A DNA stretch of 64,000 nucleotides from Anastatus disparis (Eukaryota; Arthropoda; Insecta; Hymenoptera; Eupelmidae). Each line of letters begins with the position of its first letter. Position 1 is the stretch's first letter. The position numbers and the translations under genes are program-made. Positions 1-12,368 of this stretch are shown piece by piece. A model generated the notes under the pieces. The model was not told where the DNA came from and did no database searches. It was given only the letters and a program-made list of their open reading frames with translations. The stretch covers positions 7,492,001 through 7,556,000 of the forward strand of contig JAFFSR010000347.1 in NCBI GenBank assembly GCA_017163975.1, given 5' to 3'.

Positions 1-170
1 TAATTTTAACAGTCCAAGAGATAATAAGACACGATCCACTTTGTACTAATAATTCATCACATTTGTTATTGCATTTTTACAGTAAAAGTAACTCAAATTT
101 ATAACTAACCAATATTTAAATTCAATTTCTTATACACTGAATACAAAATTTATAAGCCTATATCTTTTTT
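1..170. repeat. Left arm of a 10-kb inverted repeat
   Basis: This segment is the reverse complement of 9,877-10,046 with only scattered mismatches. The match reaches base 1, so the arm may continue to the left of the window. It frames the whole first 10 kb as one inverted-repeat block. Between 171 and 309 I see no gene or further repeat. Confidence 0.85.
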
Positions 171-708
171 TAGATGTAGCAGTGACAAGATGCAAAACTA
201 AAAATGCACTTCTACTTATATATTAGAACTTTTTGTGTAAATTCATGAGAATATTGTTTATTATTATTCAATTTAAGTCCAACTGATTTTATTCACTAGG
301 ATATTGATTCACAAATTGCCTTTTACTGATCTTCGACGTACTGAGATACAGAGACATGAGTTCAGTTATGTATCACTGCCCTTTTAAAAATAATCAGGTG
401 ATACATCACCTGTTTTTTTTCACTAGGGTGACTATATCAGAAAGTAAATTGAATATTGATATATATATCAATCTCTATTATATGTTGATTTTCATTATTT
501 GTTTAAATTAATTCTAAGTTTTTATGCATAATTACATATAATTATTGCTGTCGCATCATTAGATTCAATGACAAATTTTTAGAAAATTTAAATTACGATA
601 ACCTATTTCCATAGAATTATAATGTTTATTATCAAGATAAAAATAATCAAATATATTTAAAACAAATAATAAGAATCAGAATCAATTATTTTCTAAAACT
701 GAACTTAA

Positions 709-1092
709 GAGCAGGCCGGATTCGCTGTCCTTGTCTAATTGGCATTTTTGTTATTTACTCAAGTATTAATCGGTGTATCTGCAAATTGAAGGTTATGCGC
801 AATAGATATTATTATTACAAATATTTATGCACAAGAAAAAAAAATCTATTGCTTTGTTTTTGAGAAAAGTAAGGAACGCGAAAATATTATAAACATAATC
901 TTTTACTTCGGCGTTCCTTACTTTTCTCAAAAACAAATCGGTAGATTTTTTTTTTCTTGTGCATAGATATTCATAATAATAATATCTATTGCGATCAACC
1001 ATTATTTTGAAGATACACCGATTATTACTTGAGTAAATAACAAACAACTCAATTGTTACTCGGTCGGTATCAGGTTCTACTCCGGCCTGCCG
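709..1092. mobile_element. Palindromic TTAA MITE, GAGCAGGCC family
   Basis: The 384-bp unit is flanked by TTAA at 705-708 and 1,093-1,096. Its ends are GAGCAGGCCGGA and its near inverse, and a long internal inverted repeat is centred near 890. The same family recurs at 25,162-25,541, and its right end matches the ends of 23,358-25,063. The TTAA target is typical of piggyBac-type elements, so this is probably a non-autonomous derivative (inference). The open reading frame inside it is a by-product of the palindrome. Confidence 0.85.
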
Positions 1093-1340
1093 TTAATGAT
1101 AAGATCAGTAGATAATTTAATCTTAACAAAACTGATTAAATGAAATTCAAGTCAGTGTGTGTTATATACTCAATCTATATAAGAATATTAACATTTACCT
1201 GTTATTCGCATCCATATTATAATATTCTTCACCTGCACTGATATAAAAAGAATGCTCTATTTGAATATTTAAAAATAATCAAATAAATTGAAAACAAATA
1301 ATAAGAATCAGAATCAATCATTTTCTAAAACTGAACTTAC

Positions 1341-1719
1341 GAGGAGGTCGAGTATTTCTGTCCTTTTCTAATCAAAGAATTGATTTTTTTACAAAAATTA
1401 ATAATTATAGCAAAAAATGAAGAGAAAGCCGCATCTCGTATCAAAAAAAGCCAAATTTTCATTGATGAGAAAGAATTAATTTTATCGCTTCGTTTTCAAG
1501 AAAACCTTGAAAAACTTTAAACATAGAAGTTAGGGTAAACAATTTGGTTTTTCAAGCTTTTCTTGAAACGAAGCAATAAAATCAATTCTTTCTTATCAAA
1601 GAAAATTTTGCTTTTTTTAATACGAGATGCGGCTTTCGTTTCATTTTTTCCTAAAGTTATTAGTTTTTGCTAAAAATTAATTCTTCGATTAGAAAAGGAC
1701 GGAGATACATGACCTCCTC
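1341..1719. mobile_element. Palindromic TTAA MITE, GAGGAGGTC family
   Basis: The 379-bp unit starts GAGGAGGTC and ends GACCTCCTC, with TTAC on the left and TTAA on the right, so the left copy of the target carries one change. Its arms contain a long inverted repeat centred near 1,535. A second copy lies at 34,826-35,206. The target sequence is the same as that of the MITE at 709, in a duplicated copy of the flank. Confidence 0.85.
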
Positions 1720-2574
1720 TTAATAATCAGATCAGTAGATAATTTAATTTCGATTAAATGAATTTTAATCGAAGATGGCAATGCGAAATTTTAAATTATT
1801 TTTTTGTTTTGTATACTTCATTAACCTTTAGAGGACGGGGAATTTGGAATTTTCAATTTCTCAGTATTTTCTATAAAAAACACATAATATGTGTCTCTAA
1901 TATTTGGAAATATTCATATGTAAAGTGTCTATCCATGGTCGAGCCCTATAGTGGTTTTTCCATCCCCTACACTAAGAAAAAAATATGATTGTATCAACCG
2001 AATTCTACTGTTAATATATCACGATGATATATTCTATTCATTTAACAGACGAGTTCTGTTAATTTGATAGAATCGTAATATTGATTCAATTTAAAATTAA
2101 CTTTAATTTGACAGCAAAGTAAGTTAAAATAGCTGTTACATTTTATTGTATCAAACAAATAAGTTTTAAAGATGATTAAAGAGTCTTTCATTTATTTGAA
2201 GCTCACAGCTCACAGAGTTCCAATTTCCAGATATTAACACATAACTTATAATATAACAATGATCATTATTCGTTTCTTAAGTGAAATTTTTTAACATTTT
2301 CTTAGATATATTATATATTACACTATTGATATTTACAAATAAAATCTAACATCGCTCGCTAACTAACTATACGCATCGCATCGCATTTATACATACAGCG
2401 GAGAAATTCATTTGGTCTTATATACTAACTGACGTACAGTCTTACCACTTGCGGGTTACAAGAAATACGCCATCTATTATTATACTATCGAAACGTAACT
2501 GTATTGAAAAGCGGGAGATTTCAAAATACTTAGTGAATAACATAAAAATCTTTATAAAATATCAACGAAATAAA

Positions 2575-3110
2575 TGACAAATATTTTATTTTGACTAATG
2601 TTTTTTATGTTAACTGTTATTCAATTATATCAACAGTAGGGCTGTTGATATAATTGAATTGAAACATTTGTATTGAAATAATTCATCAGTTAATTTAAGC
2701 ATGTGTGTATTATTGGTTCAATTTATAAAATTTTGTTGAAATGTAAGTCACACTTTTATTTTGACTTACGTTCTTTTTATTCTAACTATTATTCAATTAT
2801 ATCAACAGCTGTGCTGTTGATATAATTAAATTTAAACATTTATTTTGAAATAATTCATCAGTTAATTTAAGCATGTGCGTATTATTGGTTCAATTTATAA
2901 AATTTTGTTGAAATGTAAGTCACACTTTTATTTTGACTTACGTTCTTTTTATTCTAACTGTTATTCAATTATATCAACAGCCGCGCTGTTGATATAATTA
3001 AATTTAAACATTTATTTTGAAATAATTCATCAGTTAATTTGAGCATGCACATTTTATTAATTCAATTCATAAAATTTTGTTGAAATGTAAGTCAAACTTT
3101 TATTTTGACG
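2575..3110. repeat. 172-bp tandem array with palindromic cores
   Basis: Three units start their shared core at 2,612, 2,784 and 2,956, an exact 172-bp period. Each core contains a palindrome of the form TATCAACAG-N-CTGTTGATA. A fourth, partial unit resumes at about 3,384, after the inserted MITE. Confidence 0.9.
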
Positions 3111-3112
3111 TA

Positions 3113-3381
3113 CACTGAGAATCCATTCAGAGCGTAACCTTCTCAAAGGGACGTAGCGTGGCGCCACTACGAATATGCGAGGCTGGTCTCTCTTTTTTGG
3201 CGCTCAGCCGTCCAAAAAAGTGAGAACGCAGCTGAACATTACTATTGTCTGCTGTTATAAGTGCGCAGGCTTCTGTGAGTTGGGCCGCAGCGCCCCAAAA
3301 CCAAGAAAGCAGTCTTACAATTTTTGATAGCGCCGCGCATCGGCTTTTTGTGTAGGCTACGCTCTTAATGGATTCTCAGTG
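3113..3381. mobile_element. 269-bp TA MITE inserted in the 172-bp array
   Basis: The ends CACTGAGAATCCATT (left) and its inverse (right) are flanked by TA at 3,111-3,112 and 3,382-3,383. It is clearly richer in G+C than its surroundings. The neighbouring tandem units preserve the unoccupied target, which fixes both boundaries. Confidence 0.9.
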
Positions 3382-4129
3382 TACATTCTTTTATGTTAAC
3401 TGTTATTCAATTATATCAACAGCCGTGCTGTTAAATTGGCAGCACGATTGTAATTGGGCTATTTTAACTGCACAGATTCTGTTGGATCAAAAAAATTCAG
3501 TCAGATTAACAGCGGATCTGTTAAATCAATAACATTTCAGTTGATCTGATGAAATTTTTTTCTCAGTGTAAAGGTTAAAGTAAACATAATTGATTAATTT
3601 TTATATATGTTTTTACAGTTTTATATATTAGTATTTAATTTTTAAATATACGGTATTTGAAGAATTTAATAATCTATATTTTAATTATAAAATGCATATT
3701 TTTTAAGTATATTCACAAACTTTTAATTGAGCATTCTTTTTATATCAGTGCAGGTGAAGAATATTATAATATGGATGCTAATAACAGGTAAATGTTAATA
3801 TTCTTATATAGATTGAGTATATAACACACACTGACTTGAATTTCATTTACTCAGTTTTGTTAAGATTAAATTATCTACTGATCTTATTATTAAGTTCAGT
3901 TTTAGAAAATAATTGATTCTGATTCTTATTATTTGTTTTAAATATATTTGATTATTTTTATCTTGATAATAAACATTATAATTCTATGAAAATCGGTTAT
4001 CGTAATTTAAATTTTCTAAAAATTTGTCATTGAATCTAATGATGTGACAGCAATAATTATATGTAATTATGCATAAAAACTTAGAATTAATTTAAACAAA
4101 TAATGAAAATCAACATATAATGGAGATTG

Positions 4130-4189
<60 letters not shown>

Positions 4190-4190
4190 C
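4130..4190. repeat. (TA)n microsatellite
   Basis: An almost pure TA run inside the right arm of foldback 1. The corresponding left-arm position (about 455-480) has only a short TA stretch, so the array expanded after the arms formed. The translated reading frame across it is an artefact. Confidence 0.9.
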
Positions 4191-5172
4191 AGTATTCAAT
4201 TTACTTTCTGATATAGTCACCCTAGTAAAAAAAAACAGGTGATTTATCACCTGATTATTTTTAACAGGGCAGTGATACATAACTGAACTCATGTCTCTGT
4301 ATCTCAGTACGTCGAAGATCAGTAAAAGGCAATTTGTGGGAATCATAATGCGCACATAAGCTTATTATTTTCAAAGATTTTTGAAATCAAAACATAACCT
4401 AAAAATGGGTTTGAAAATTTCTAAGTTGCGTAGAAAAAAAACTATTGTTTGGATTTTTTTTTAGTTCACCTCAAAGGCTTCTTTTTATTTGAATTTAGTA
4501 CCATAATTTTTTTCAGATTTTTTAAAAGGGTGGAAAGTAGTTAAAATGATGAAGAACTCAAATTTTTACTTATTTTTGGGATTTTTAGAGTATTTAAACA
4601 ATTTCAAAGTACAATTTATGATGAAAAATGAGTTCAGCGACCCAAAATACCCTATAATATGAGTTTTTGGTTACATTTTTCCACAATATATTGCTCAAAT
4701 GTCGAAAACTAACCTCAAAAAACGCGTTTTGATATTGCATACGACGTAAAAACTCACGTTATCTCGGTAATGATCCAAGGTGTTGACTTAATGTTTATTG
4801 AAAACGTCATTTTTTCTTCAAAAATGCTATATTATTAATGACATAAAAACTCACATTTTCCATACTTGACACAGTGCTTTTGATGTTAAGCTAAACACTT
4901 ACCTTTTAAATAAGTTATCTACCAACACATTCGTTCAGATATAATGTTAAGTCACGTTTCTGTTGAATAAGTGAGAGTATATGCGCGAAAAAAATAAAAT
5001 AAAAAACGCTGTCAACCGCTTTAGCGCAGTGCTTTAAAGTTCTTTAAGTTCGAGTAATTAGACTTTATTTTTTTAAATGTAATTTTAATATGAAAAATGA
5101 TTTACCAGTAATATTTCCTAATATTTTTATAAAGCTCATCTTAATAAAGTTTCATAATTAAATTTGGCATTA

Positions 5173-6560
5173 CCCTGGTAGAAATTTTCATTATAAACCG
5201 GTCATATTTTAACCATTTTTTTCAAAAATGATTAATAATTGACCAACAATCACTAGAAAACGATCAGTTTAACTGCTAATAACCGACGGTTAATGCTCAA
5301 AAACTAGCAAAATAGAGTCAATCACCAAATAATAATTTTACTAAATATATACTTTATTTATTTAAAAAAAAATCAAATTGAATGAAAATAATCATTTTAA
5401 ATCTAATTAATAGTGTATTTCTAACGGGATCAGAACAATATATTTCTTTCCTGATCAAATATATTTTTACATTGTAAATTATATCTTTATATTGTACACG
5501 TAAATAATCTTTCCTTGACCTGGAGGTCATCCTGGCCACCTGGACATCATCTCCAGGAAGAGAATGATATTTTTGAATTTTCGATTATAATACTAGATGT
5601 GCATAATACTAGGTGAGCTAATATTATAATTAAGTATTGAGAAATATGAATCACTTCCTGTAGATGATGTCCAGGTGTCAAAGATGATCTAGGTTGACGT
5701 AACATCATCTACGAAAAAGTACAGCTAATAATTAAATTAAATATTTAGAAATTCTAGTCACTTCCTGTAGACGATGTCCAGGTGACTAAAGTGACCTCCA
5801 GGTCGGCATAACATCATCTACAGGTGAGTGCAGCTGGTATTATAATTGGAAATTAAGAAATATCAGTCACTTCCTGTAGATGATGTCCAGGTCTCTAAGG
5901 TGATCTCTAGGTTGATGTAACATCGTCTACGAGAAAGTGCAGTTAGTATCGTAAAGTAGCCTTCAGGTTAACGGAACATAATTTATGAAAAAGTGCAGCT
6001 AATATTCAACTAGCATCAGAAAAATTAACCGCTGTGACACGTAAAATAAACGCACTTATTTCAATAAATAATAATGCCGAAAATAATATTACCCGAAATA
6101 TTGGTGCTATCATTAATAATAACAGTAATAGAACGATTTTTTCCGTGTCTATAAAATTTTAGAATTAGTTTTAATGATGAAAACTTTTTTACGTTTTAGG
6201 GTTAGGAAACACGCACAGTCACATGTTCGCAAACGTCTCTCTCTCTCTTTCTCTTCTAATACATCTATGCGTATTTAGGCGTAAATGCCTCAATATAAAT
6301 TTAAAAATGAATATTATGTGGCTAAATCAAACTAAATTTTAAAAGTTTAAATCATCTATTTCTTATATCTTAATTTTAATTATCAAAACTAGCATATGTG
6401 TACAGATATATGTCTATATACAAAAATATATGTATATATATATATATATATATATTATTTCACTATCTTTCGATCAGTTTTTGACTATATTCATTGACCA
6501 AAAAAAAATGGTTAATAAATGATGAATGACCATTTTTAAATGGTCTATTTTCTACCAGGG
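5173..6560. mobile_element. Non-autonomous TA element with CCCTGGTAGAAA ends
   Basis: The inverted ends CCCTGGTAGAAA are flanked by TA (5,171-5,172 and 6,561-6,562) around a 1,388-bp unit. It is probably a Tc1/mariner-type non-autonomous element (inference from the TA target). It contains a minisatellite and short TA and CT simple repeats near 6,235-6,450, and no coding sequence. Confidence 0.8.
5515..6000. repeat. Minisatellite, period about 108 bp
   Basis: The core TCACTTCCTGTAGATGATGT recurs near 5,651, 5,758 and 5,867. A partly inverted copy, GGACATCATCTCCAGGAAG, precedes it near 5,543. Units also share a GTAACATCATCTAC segment. Confidence 0.8.
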
Positions 6561-6795
6561 TAAAAAAAGATTATAATATAATGAAAAAAAAAGCTTATTT
6601 GATAAATGAAAAAGCAAATCAATAGATCGTGCAAATTTTGGAACATATGCATCGAGTACTTCACGTAAAATAGAAAAAAGGAAAAAAAATCAAAATTATT
6701 TGAATTCTTTACTTATAAAAATTATTTAATGACAATTAATTAATTTATTATAAAATATAAAATCATTTAAAAATTTTAAAAACACTTATGTCGAT

Positions 6796-7766
6796 ATAGT
6801 TATTTTCTTGTTCTGAAAATAAAATAATGAGAATATTTAATTTTCAGTCATATGCAGTAGGCTAGAACCACTAAACATATTGTCGGGTTCGCGGAAAAAC
6901 ATCATAACTCAGCTAAACTCTTAAAAACGTAACAACTTGGTTTTGTTCACGAAAAGGTTCTAATTCAACTTAGCGCTCGAAAAAGTAGTAATTATAAATG
7001 AACGTTATAACTCCTATGTTTAAGCATAAAAGTTATAACGTTTTTATGGCCAAACCCGGGTTACAATTTTTTCATACGCTAAGTTGAATTACAACTTCTT
7101 AGTTGCCGATGCTAAGTTGTTACATTTTTGAGCTTGGCTGAATTACGATCTTTTTCCTCCCACCCGACGATATGCTCAACTACATCCAACGAAAACAGCG
7201 CCCTTATTCCTTCTTGTGCCTACTTGTTCCTTATGGTTATGGTTTATGCATGTTTAGCTGTCATGACCTTTAACTGTTTTGATTGTGGTAAAAAAAATTT
7301 GTATTAATAGAACATACAACGATATTACAAATAATATTAAATATTATTTGTAATATCAATGTTGTCGTTGGGTGTAGTTGAGCATATCGTCGGGTGGGAG
7401 GAAAAAGATCGTAATTCAGCCAAGCTCAAAAACGTAACAACTTGGCTTCGGAAACTAAGAAGTTGTAATTTAACTTAGCGTATAAAATAATAAAAATTGT
7501 AACCCGTTAGGCCATAAAAACGTTATAACTTTTATGCTTAAACATAGGAGTTATAACGTTTATTTATAATTACTACTTTTTTGAGCGCTAAGTTGAATGA
7601 GAACCTTTTCGTGAACAAAACCAAGTTGTTACGTTTTTAAGAGTTTAGCTGAGTTATGATGTTTTTCCGCCAACCCGACGATATGTTTAGTGGTTCTAGC
7701 CTACTGCATATGACTAAAAATTAAATATTCTCATTATTTTATTTTCAAAACAAGAAAATAACTATA
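6796..7766. repeat. Central palindrome of foldback 2
   Basis: Arms of about 400-440 bp start TATAGTTATTTTCTTG and meet near 7,325. The left arm carries about 110 extra bases (7,196-7,310). If transcribed through, the RNA would fold into a long hairpin. Confidence 0.85.
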
Positions 7767-8299
7767 TGGGTCGCTGAACTCATTTTTCATCATAAATTGT
7801 ACTTTGAAATTGTTTAAGTACTCTAAAAATCCCAAAAATGAGTGAAAATTTGAGTTTTTCATCATTTTAACTACTTTTCACCCTTTTAAAAAATCTGAAA
7901 TAATTTGTCGTACTAAATTCAAATAAAAAGAAGCCTTTGAGGTTAACTAAAAAAAATCGAAACAATAGTTTTTTTCTACGCAACTTAGAAATTTACAAAC
8001 CCATTTTTAGGTTATGTTTTGGTTTCAAAAATCTCTGAAAATAATAAGCTTATGTGCGCATTATGATTCCCTTTAATCTCGATTTCGAATCACCCAAATC
8101 GGTTAAAAATTCGCAGAAATATGCTTAAAAAACTGAAAATTACATTTTTTGAGGTTAGGAAGCCAATTTTGAGTCTAGCGAGCTGTAACTTTCAGGATCG
8201 GAGTTTTTTGACATGATAAATAAATAGGCCAAATTCTAAAAAAAAATCGAATGACAGGTCTACTTATCCAGCTATACTCACACGTACTTATCCAGCTAT

Positions 8300-9680
8300 A
8301 CTCTTTGTATGAAAATTTTCAAAATTCTCTTAAATTAAAACTGCACTGAGAAAATTAGTTTTCCAAAACTTGTTTTCTTCAGACAGTAGCAAATAACTTG
8401 CATACAAATCAGTTTTCAAATGTTTTTATTATTTTAGCAGTATCAAATAATTTCTATACACATTTTCAAGCAAATTCTTAGAGTAGTTTATGTAAAATCC
8501 AAAAAAAATGAAAAATTTAAAATAAATTTTTTTCAAAATTTTCAAAATGATCTAAAATTATAACTGCGCTAAGAAAATAAGTTTTCCAAAGCTTGTTACA
8601 TTAAGGCAATAACGAATAATTTTCATAATAATTTTATAGCAAATCTATTGAATGGTTTTAGTGTAATATAAAAAAAAATGAAAAATAAACATTTTTTCAA
8701 AATTTTCAAAATTCTCTTTAATTAAAACTGCGCTAAGAAAATAAGTTTTCCAAAGCTTGTTTCATTAAGGCAATAACGAATAATTTTCATAATAATTTTA
8801 TAGCAAATCTATCGAATGGTTTTAGTGTAATATAAAGAAAAAATGAAAAATAAACATTTTTTCAAAATTTTCAAAATTCTCTTAAATTAAAACTGCGCTA
8901 AGAAAATAAGTTTTCCAAAGCTTATTTCCTTTAGACAATAGCAAATAATTTGCATAAAAATAATAAAAAATAACAACTTTTTTAAAAATTTTCAAAATGC
9001 TCTAAAATTAATAGAATGCCAAGAAAATCAGTTTTCAAATGTTTTCATTATTTTAAAAGTAGCAAATAATTATTATAAAAATTTTTAAACAAATTCTTAG
9101 AATAGTTTACGTAAGACCCAAAAAAAATGAAAAATTTTTTTAAAAAATTTTCAAAATTCTCTTTAATTAAAACTGCACTAAGAAAATAAGTTTTCTAAAG
9201 CTTGTTTTATTAAGGCAATAACGAATAATTTCCATAATGATTTTAGAGCAAATCTAACGAATGGTTTTTTTGTAATATAAAAAAAATGAAAAATAAACAT
9301 TTTTTTAAAAATTTTCTAAATGCTCTAAAATTAAAACTGCGCTAAAGAAATGAGTTTTCCAAAGTTAATTTTTCTCAGACAATAGCGAATAATTTGCATA
9401 CAAATTTTGGAGCAAATCTATCGAATGGTTTTCATAAAATAAAAGAAAAATGAAGAAAATTTTTTTTTTTTTAATTTTCAAATTGCTTTAAAATTAAAAG
9501 TGCGCTAAGAAAATCAGTTGAAAGTTTTTCTTCTTTTGACAGTCGCAAATAATGTCCATACAAATTTTCAAGAATATTCTTCGAATAGTCTACGTAAATT
9601 ACCAAAAAAATGAAAAATCTAAATTATTTAAAAATTATTAAAATGGTTCTAAAAAAAACTGAGCTAAGAAGATCAATTTA
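8300..9680. repeat. Satellite-like tandem array, about 164 bp
   Basis: Diverged units each contain AAACTGCGCTAAGAAAAT-like cores, seen near 8,340, 8,563, 8,728, 8,892, 9,014, 9,172, 9,336, 9,499 and 9,658. Most spacings are 158-165 bp. The array is AT-rich and non-coding. The 230 bases before it (8,073-8,300) show no other feature. Confidence 0.8.
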
Positions 9681-9788
9681 TAATAGCTTCCCCCCCCCCC
9701 CAGTTAGACAAAAAAATAAATTGCATGCAAAATTTGAAGCAAATCCATCGAGTAGTTCTCGAGATATTTTTGGCGTACTGAAATTGCA

Positions 9789-9796
9789 CGCACGCA

Positions 9797-9846
<50 letters not shown>
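9789..9846. repeat. (CA)n microsatellite
   Basis: An almost pure CA run at the end of the 164-bp array. The His/Thr and Cys/Val reading frames across it are artefacts. Confidence 0.95.
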
Positions 9847-9847
<1 letters not shown>

Positions 9848-9876
9848 TTTCTGGAAACCACTTTCTCTATGAGAAA

Positions 9877-10046
9877 GCAAAAGGTATAGGCTTATAAATT
9901 TTGTATTTAGTGTATAAGAAATTGAATTTAAATATTGGTTAGTTATAAATTTGATCTACTTATACTGTAGAAATGCGATAACAAATGTGATGAATTATCA
10001 GTACAAAGTGGATCGTGTCCTATTATCTCTTGGACTGTTAAAATTA
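9877..10046. repeat. Right arm of the 10-kb inverted repeat
   Basis: Inverse of 1-170. Similarity stops just after GGACTGTTAAAATTA at 10,046. No direct duplication can be tested, because the left partner reaches the window edge. Confidence 0.85.
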
Positions 10047-10756
10047 TTCAATGTGTAAAATTATTTCTTGACCAAAAATTAAATTAATTATTCTTTAAAG
10101 TGTTATTGTATCTTGAGATAGATTATATTTAAATAATGAAAGAAATAAAGCAAAAATAATTTTTAAATCTTTTCCGTCATATAAACAGTTTACCAACAAT
10201 AAGTTACCAATCATAATTTTTAACAACTGATGAGTACAAGTTAACATTAAAATGAATAAATGTAGCTAAAAATCACATTTTTCATTATTTTTAATTACAT
10301 TTAAATTTTTTAAAAGGGATCGCCGTTTTGCATAACTGAAATTCATAGGTTATATTTATACATATATTATCTACTCCGATGATTTTCTTGGACATGGGAT
10401 CATGGTTCGAAACCTTGAAAAGTGGTATTTCAATGCTTTAAATGACTATAGCGTAGCGAATGGCTACATAAGTACTTTTAAATTAATTTTTGTTCTTTAA
10501 TTTAGAATATTTTGAAGACAAAAGTTTTTCAGTAATAAATTCCCTAAAATGCATCCCAACTGAGTAATTTGAGCTCAAAATTAATTAAAAATGTCAAAAA
10601 TATGGTTTTTGTCCAACTTTAAAGCTTTGTAGCTCTAAAAATATGTACTAAAGAAATCTAAAAAAATTCTGAGTAGTTCATAATATGGAAAAGAACCATT
10701 TTACCAATGTTTAGCGAAAAAAAATTTCATGTTCTCCGATTTGACAGAGAAAGGGC

Positions 10757-10809
<53 letters not shown>

Positions 10810-11775
10810 ATATAGATGTATATATGGACTTGTACCTTTATTAAGTACACCCTCAACCCTGCTACTATGACTCTATCACTAAGTTTGAATTTTAATTGAT
10901 GTGCAAGGATAAAAAACAAGTATATTTTATTACAATGTGTTTAGAAAGCTGAAAGAATTTGAACGTGAGTCCTGTTTTTTATATTTCTGTCTCTAAGGAG
11001 GCAGAAATATAGATTACGAACTAATCTATGGAATAAGCTAGGGAATAATAAAGAATGAAAAATGTATTAATTGAATGCTCTAAGTATTTCTAATCTAATA
11101 GGCTGAATCGCTAGGGTTTAATTATGAAACCTGTTGGGAACAATTAGGAATCTGTATGAGTGTGATTAAATTGGGTCATTATTTAAGATTAGAAAATGTA
11201 AATATTACAATATGAAAAAATATATCAAAAGTTAGTAAAGAACCTAATCTAACCGAATCTCAAATACCTAAGGCCAGAATAGAAAGGAAGAAGTTGGAAA
11301 TGAAAGCTAAATTCATATTAGAAACAGAAATAGAAACGAAAAAGAAATATTGCAATATTTATTTTAAAAATGTGAATATACAAAAGAAAGAAGAGGTAGT
11401 TGAAAACGGAAAATAAATATGGAAAAGAAGAGAAAAGAAGAAAAAGGAATAAAGATAGATTATATAGAAACACATATTAGCATAATATTGCAAATGTACG
11501 ATGGAATGAGAAACACGTTAGGTTGAATTTTATTAACCAATTGCTGCATGTATGTTCTTGTATACGAAAAATACGTATGCAAAAACATGCACACAATAAT
11601 TCGTAAATAAAGCTGATATTTATTATAACAAATGCTTCGTAAAGTTTTTCGCTTTTGCATCTGATTTTTTCCTTAAGCTATTTATATTTTTGTTAAGAAT
11701 ATTGAAATTTAAGTATTCTGCTACTTTGGCTACAGTAGGGTAACAGTTCGTGATCCATAGTATATATATAGGTGA
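10047..11775. other. No gene recognised; AT-rich spacer
   Basis: This stretch holds a (TA)n run at about 10,759-10,820 and otherwise AT-rich sequence with many stops in every frame. I recognise no repeat family or gene in it. Confidence 0.5.
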
Positions 11776-12368
11776 TTCTCTACCAAATCGTGCGCAAAAA
11801 AATAGATTTTTCTTGACCTTAAGGAATGAGTTCTGAGTGATTTAACTAGTGTTTTTGAAAATCTCTAAACCATTAGAAAGTCAACTCAAAGGGCTATGAG
11901 ACCCTAAAGTTGACATTTTTCATATCGTTCGTGATTCAATACGTTTTTTAGCTCTATTTTATTCCTAGAAGATCAAGTCGTTTGTAAAAATGGTTAATGC
12001 ACAAAGAATCGAAAATTTTCTAAATTTTCAAAAAAATTTGGTTACAAGATTAAAAAATAATATACCAATATCAAAAATTGGAAAATAAACTTGAAAAATC
12101 AAAGAAAATGGACTAATGATCCAAGCTTTAGACTTCAAAAAATTCATGGTTTTAGCTATAGATGTTGAAAATATTCTTCAATAAGTTCTATAATAGTATT
12201 TTTTAGGGTTGAGTTAGAAAAAATTATTTTATCAAAATTCTTAGTCAAAATCGAAAATTTTCAATATTTCAGCGATTACACAGCCACACAAAAACAAAAA
12301 CAAAAAATATCAAAACGCTGTTCCACGCAAGTTCGCTGTCCCAAAGGTGATAACTCTTATACCTCTCC

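Larger units (their letters stand above)
1970..3568. mobile_element. Non-autonomous TA element, CACTRAGAAAAAAAT ends
   Basis: TA dinucleotides (1,968-1,969 and 3,569-3,570) flank a 1,599-bp unit with ends CACTAAGAAAAAAAT and CACTGAGAAAAAAAT. A larger relative lies at 35,239-38,578. It has no coding capacity. It carries a 172-bp tandem array and was itself hit by the MITE at 3,113. TA target use suggests Tc1/mariner-like mobilisation (inference). Confidence 0.8.
310..4338. mobile_element. Composite foldback (long-TIR) element 1
   Basis: Left arm 310-1,256 pairs with right arm 3,730-4,338; both ends begin CACAAATTGCCTTTTACTGA read inward. The left arm has been enlarged by a MITE at 709-1,092 and by a partial duplication (about 640-708 recurs at 1,272-1,340). 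The interior holds a second MITE (1,341-1,719) and a TA element (1,970-3,568). No coding sequence is seen. A clear target duplication is not visible, since the right end abuts the next foldback directly. Confidence 0.75.
4341..8072. mobile_element. Composite foldback element 2
   Basis: Outer arms 4,341-4,649 and 7,767-8,072 are inverted copies that begin GGGAATCATAATGCGCAC. The right arm runs straight into the central palindrome (6,796-7,766). On the left, 2.1 kb of extra sequence (4,650-6,795) separates the two and includes the TA element at 5,173. The simplest reading is one foldback with arms of about 0.75 kb whose left arm was later split. No gene is seen. Confidence 0.75.

Noticed and set aside
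1829..1845. Left end of another CCTTTAGAGG MITE
   Set aside because: No matching right end or second TTAA was found nearby.
2575..3110. CRISPR-like regular repeats
   Set aside because: Whole 172-bp units repeat without unique spacers, in an insect-type transposon context.
9610..9897. His/Thr-rich and Cys/Val-rich open frames on opposite strands
   Set aside because: They run through the (CA)n microsatellite and the 164-bp array; length comes from the simple repeat, not from selection.
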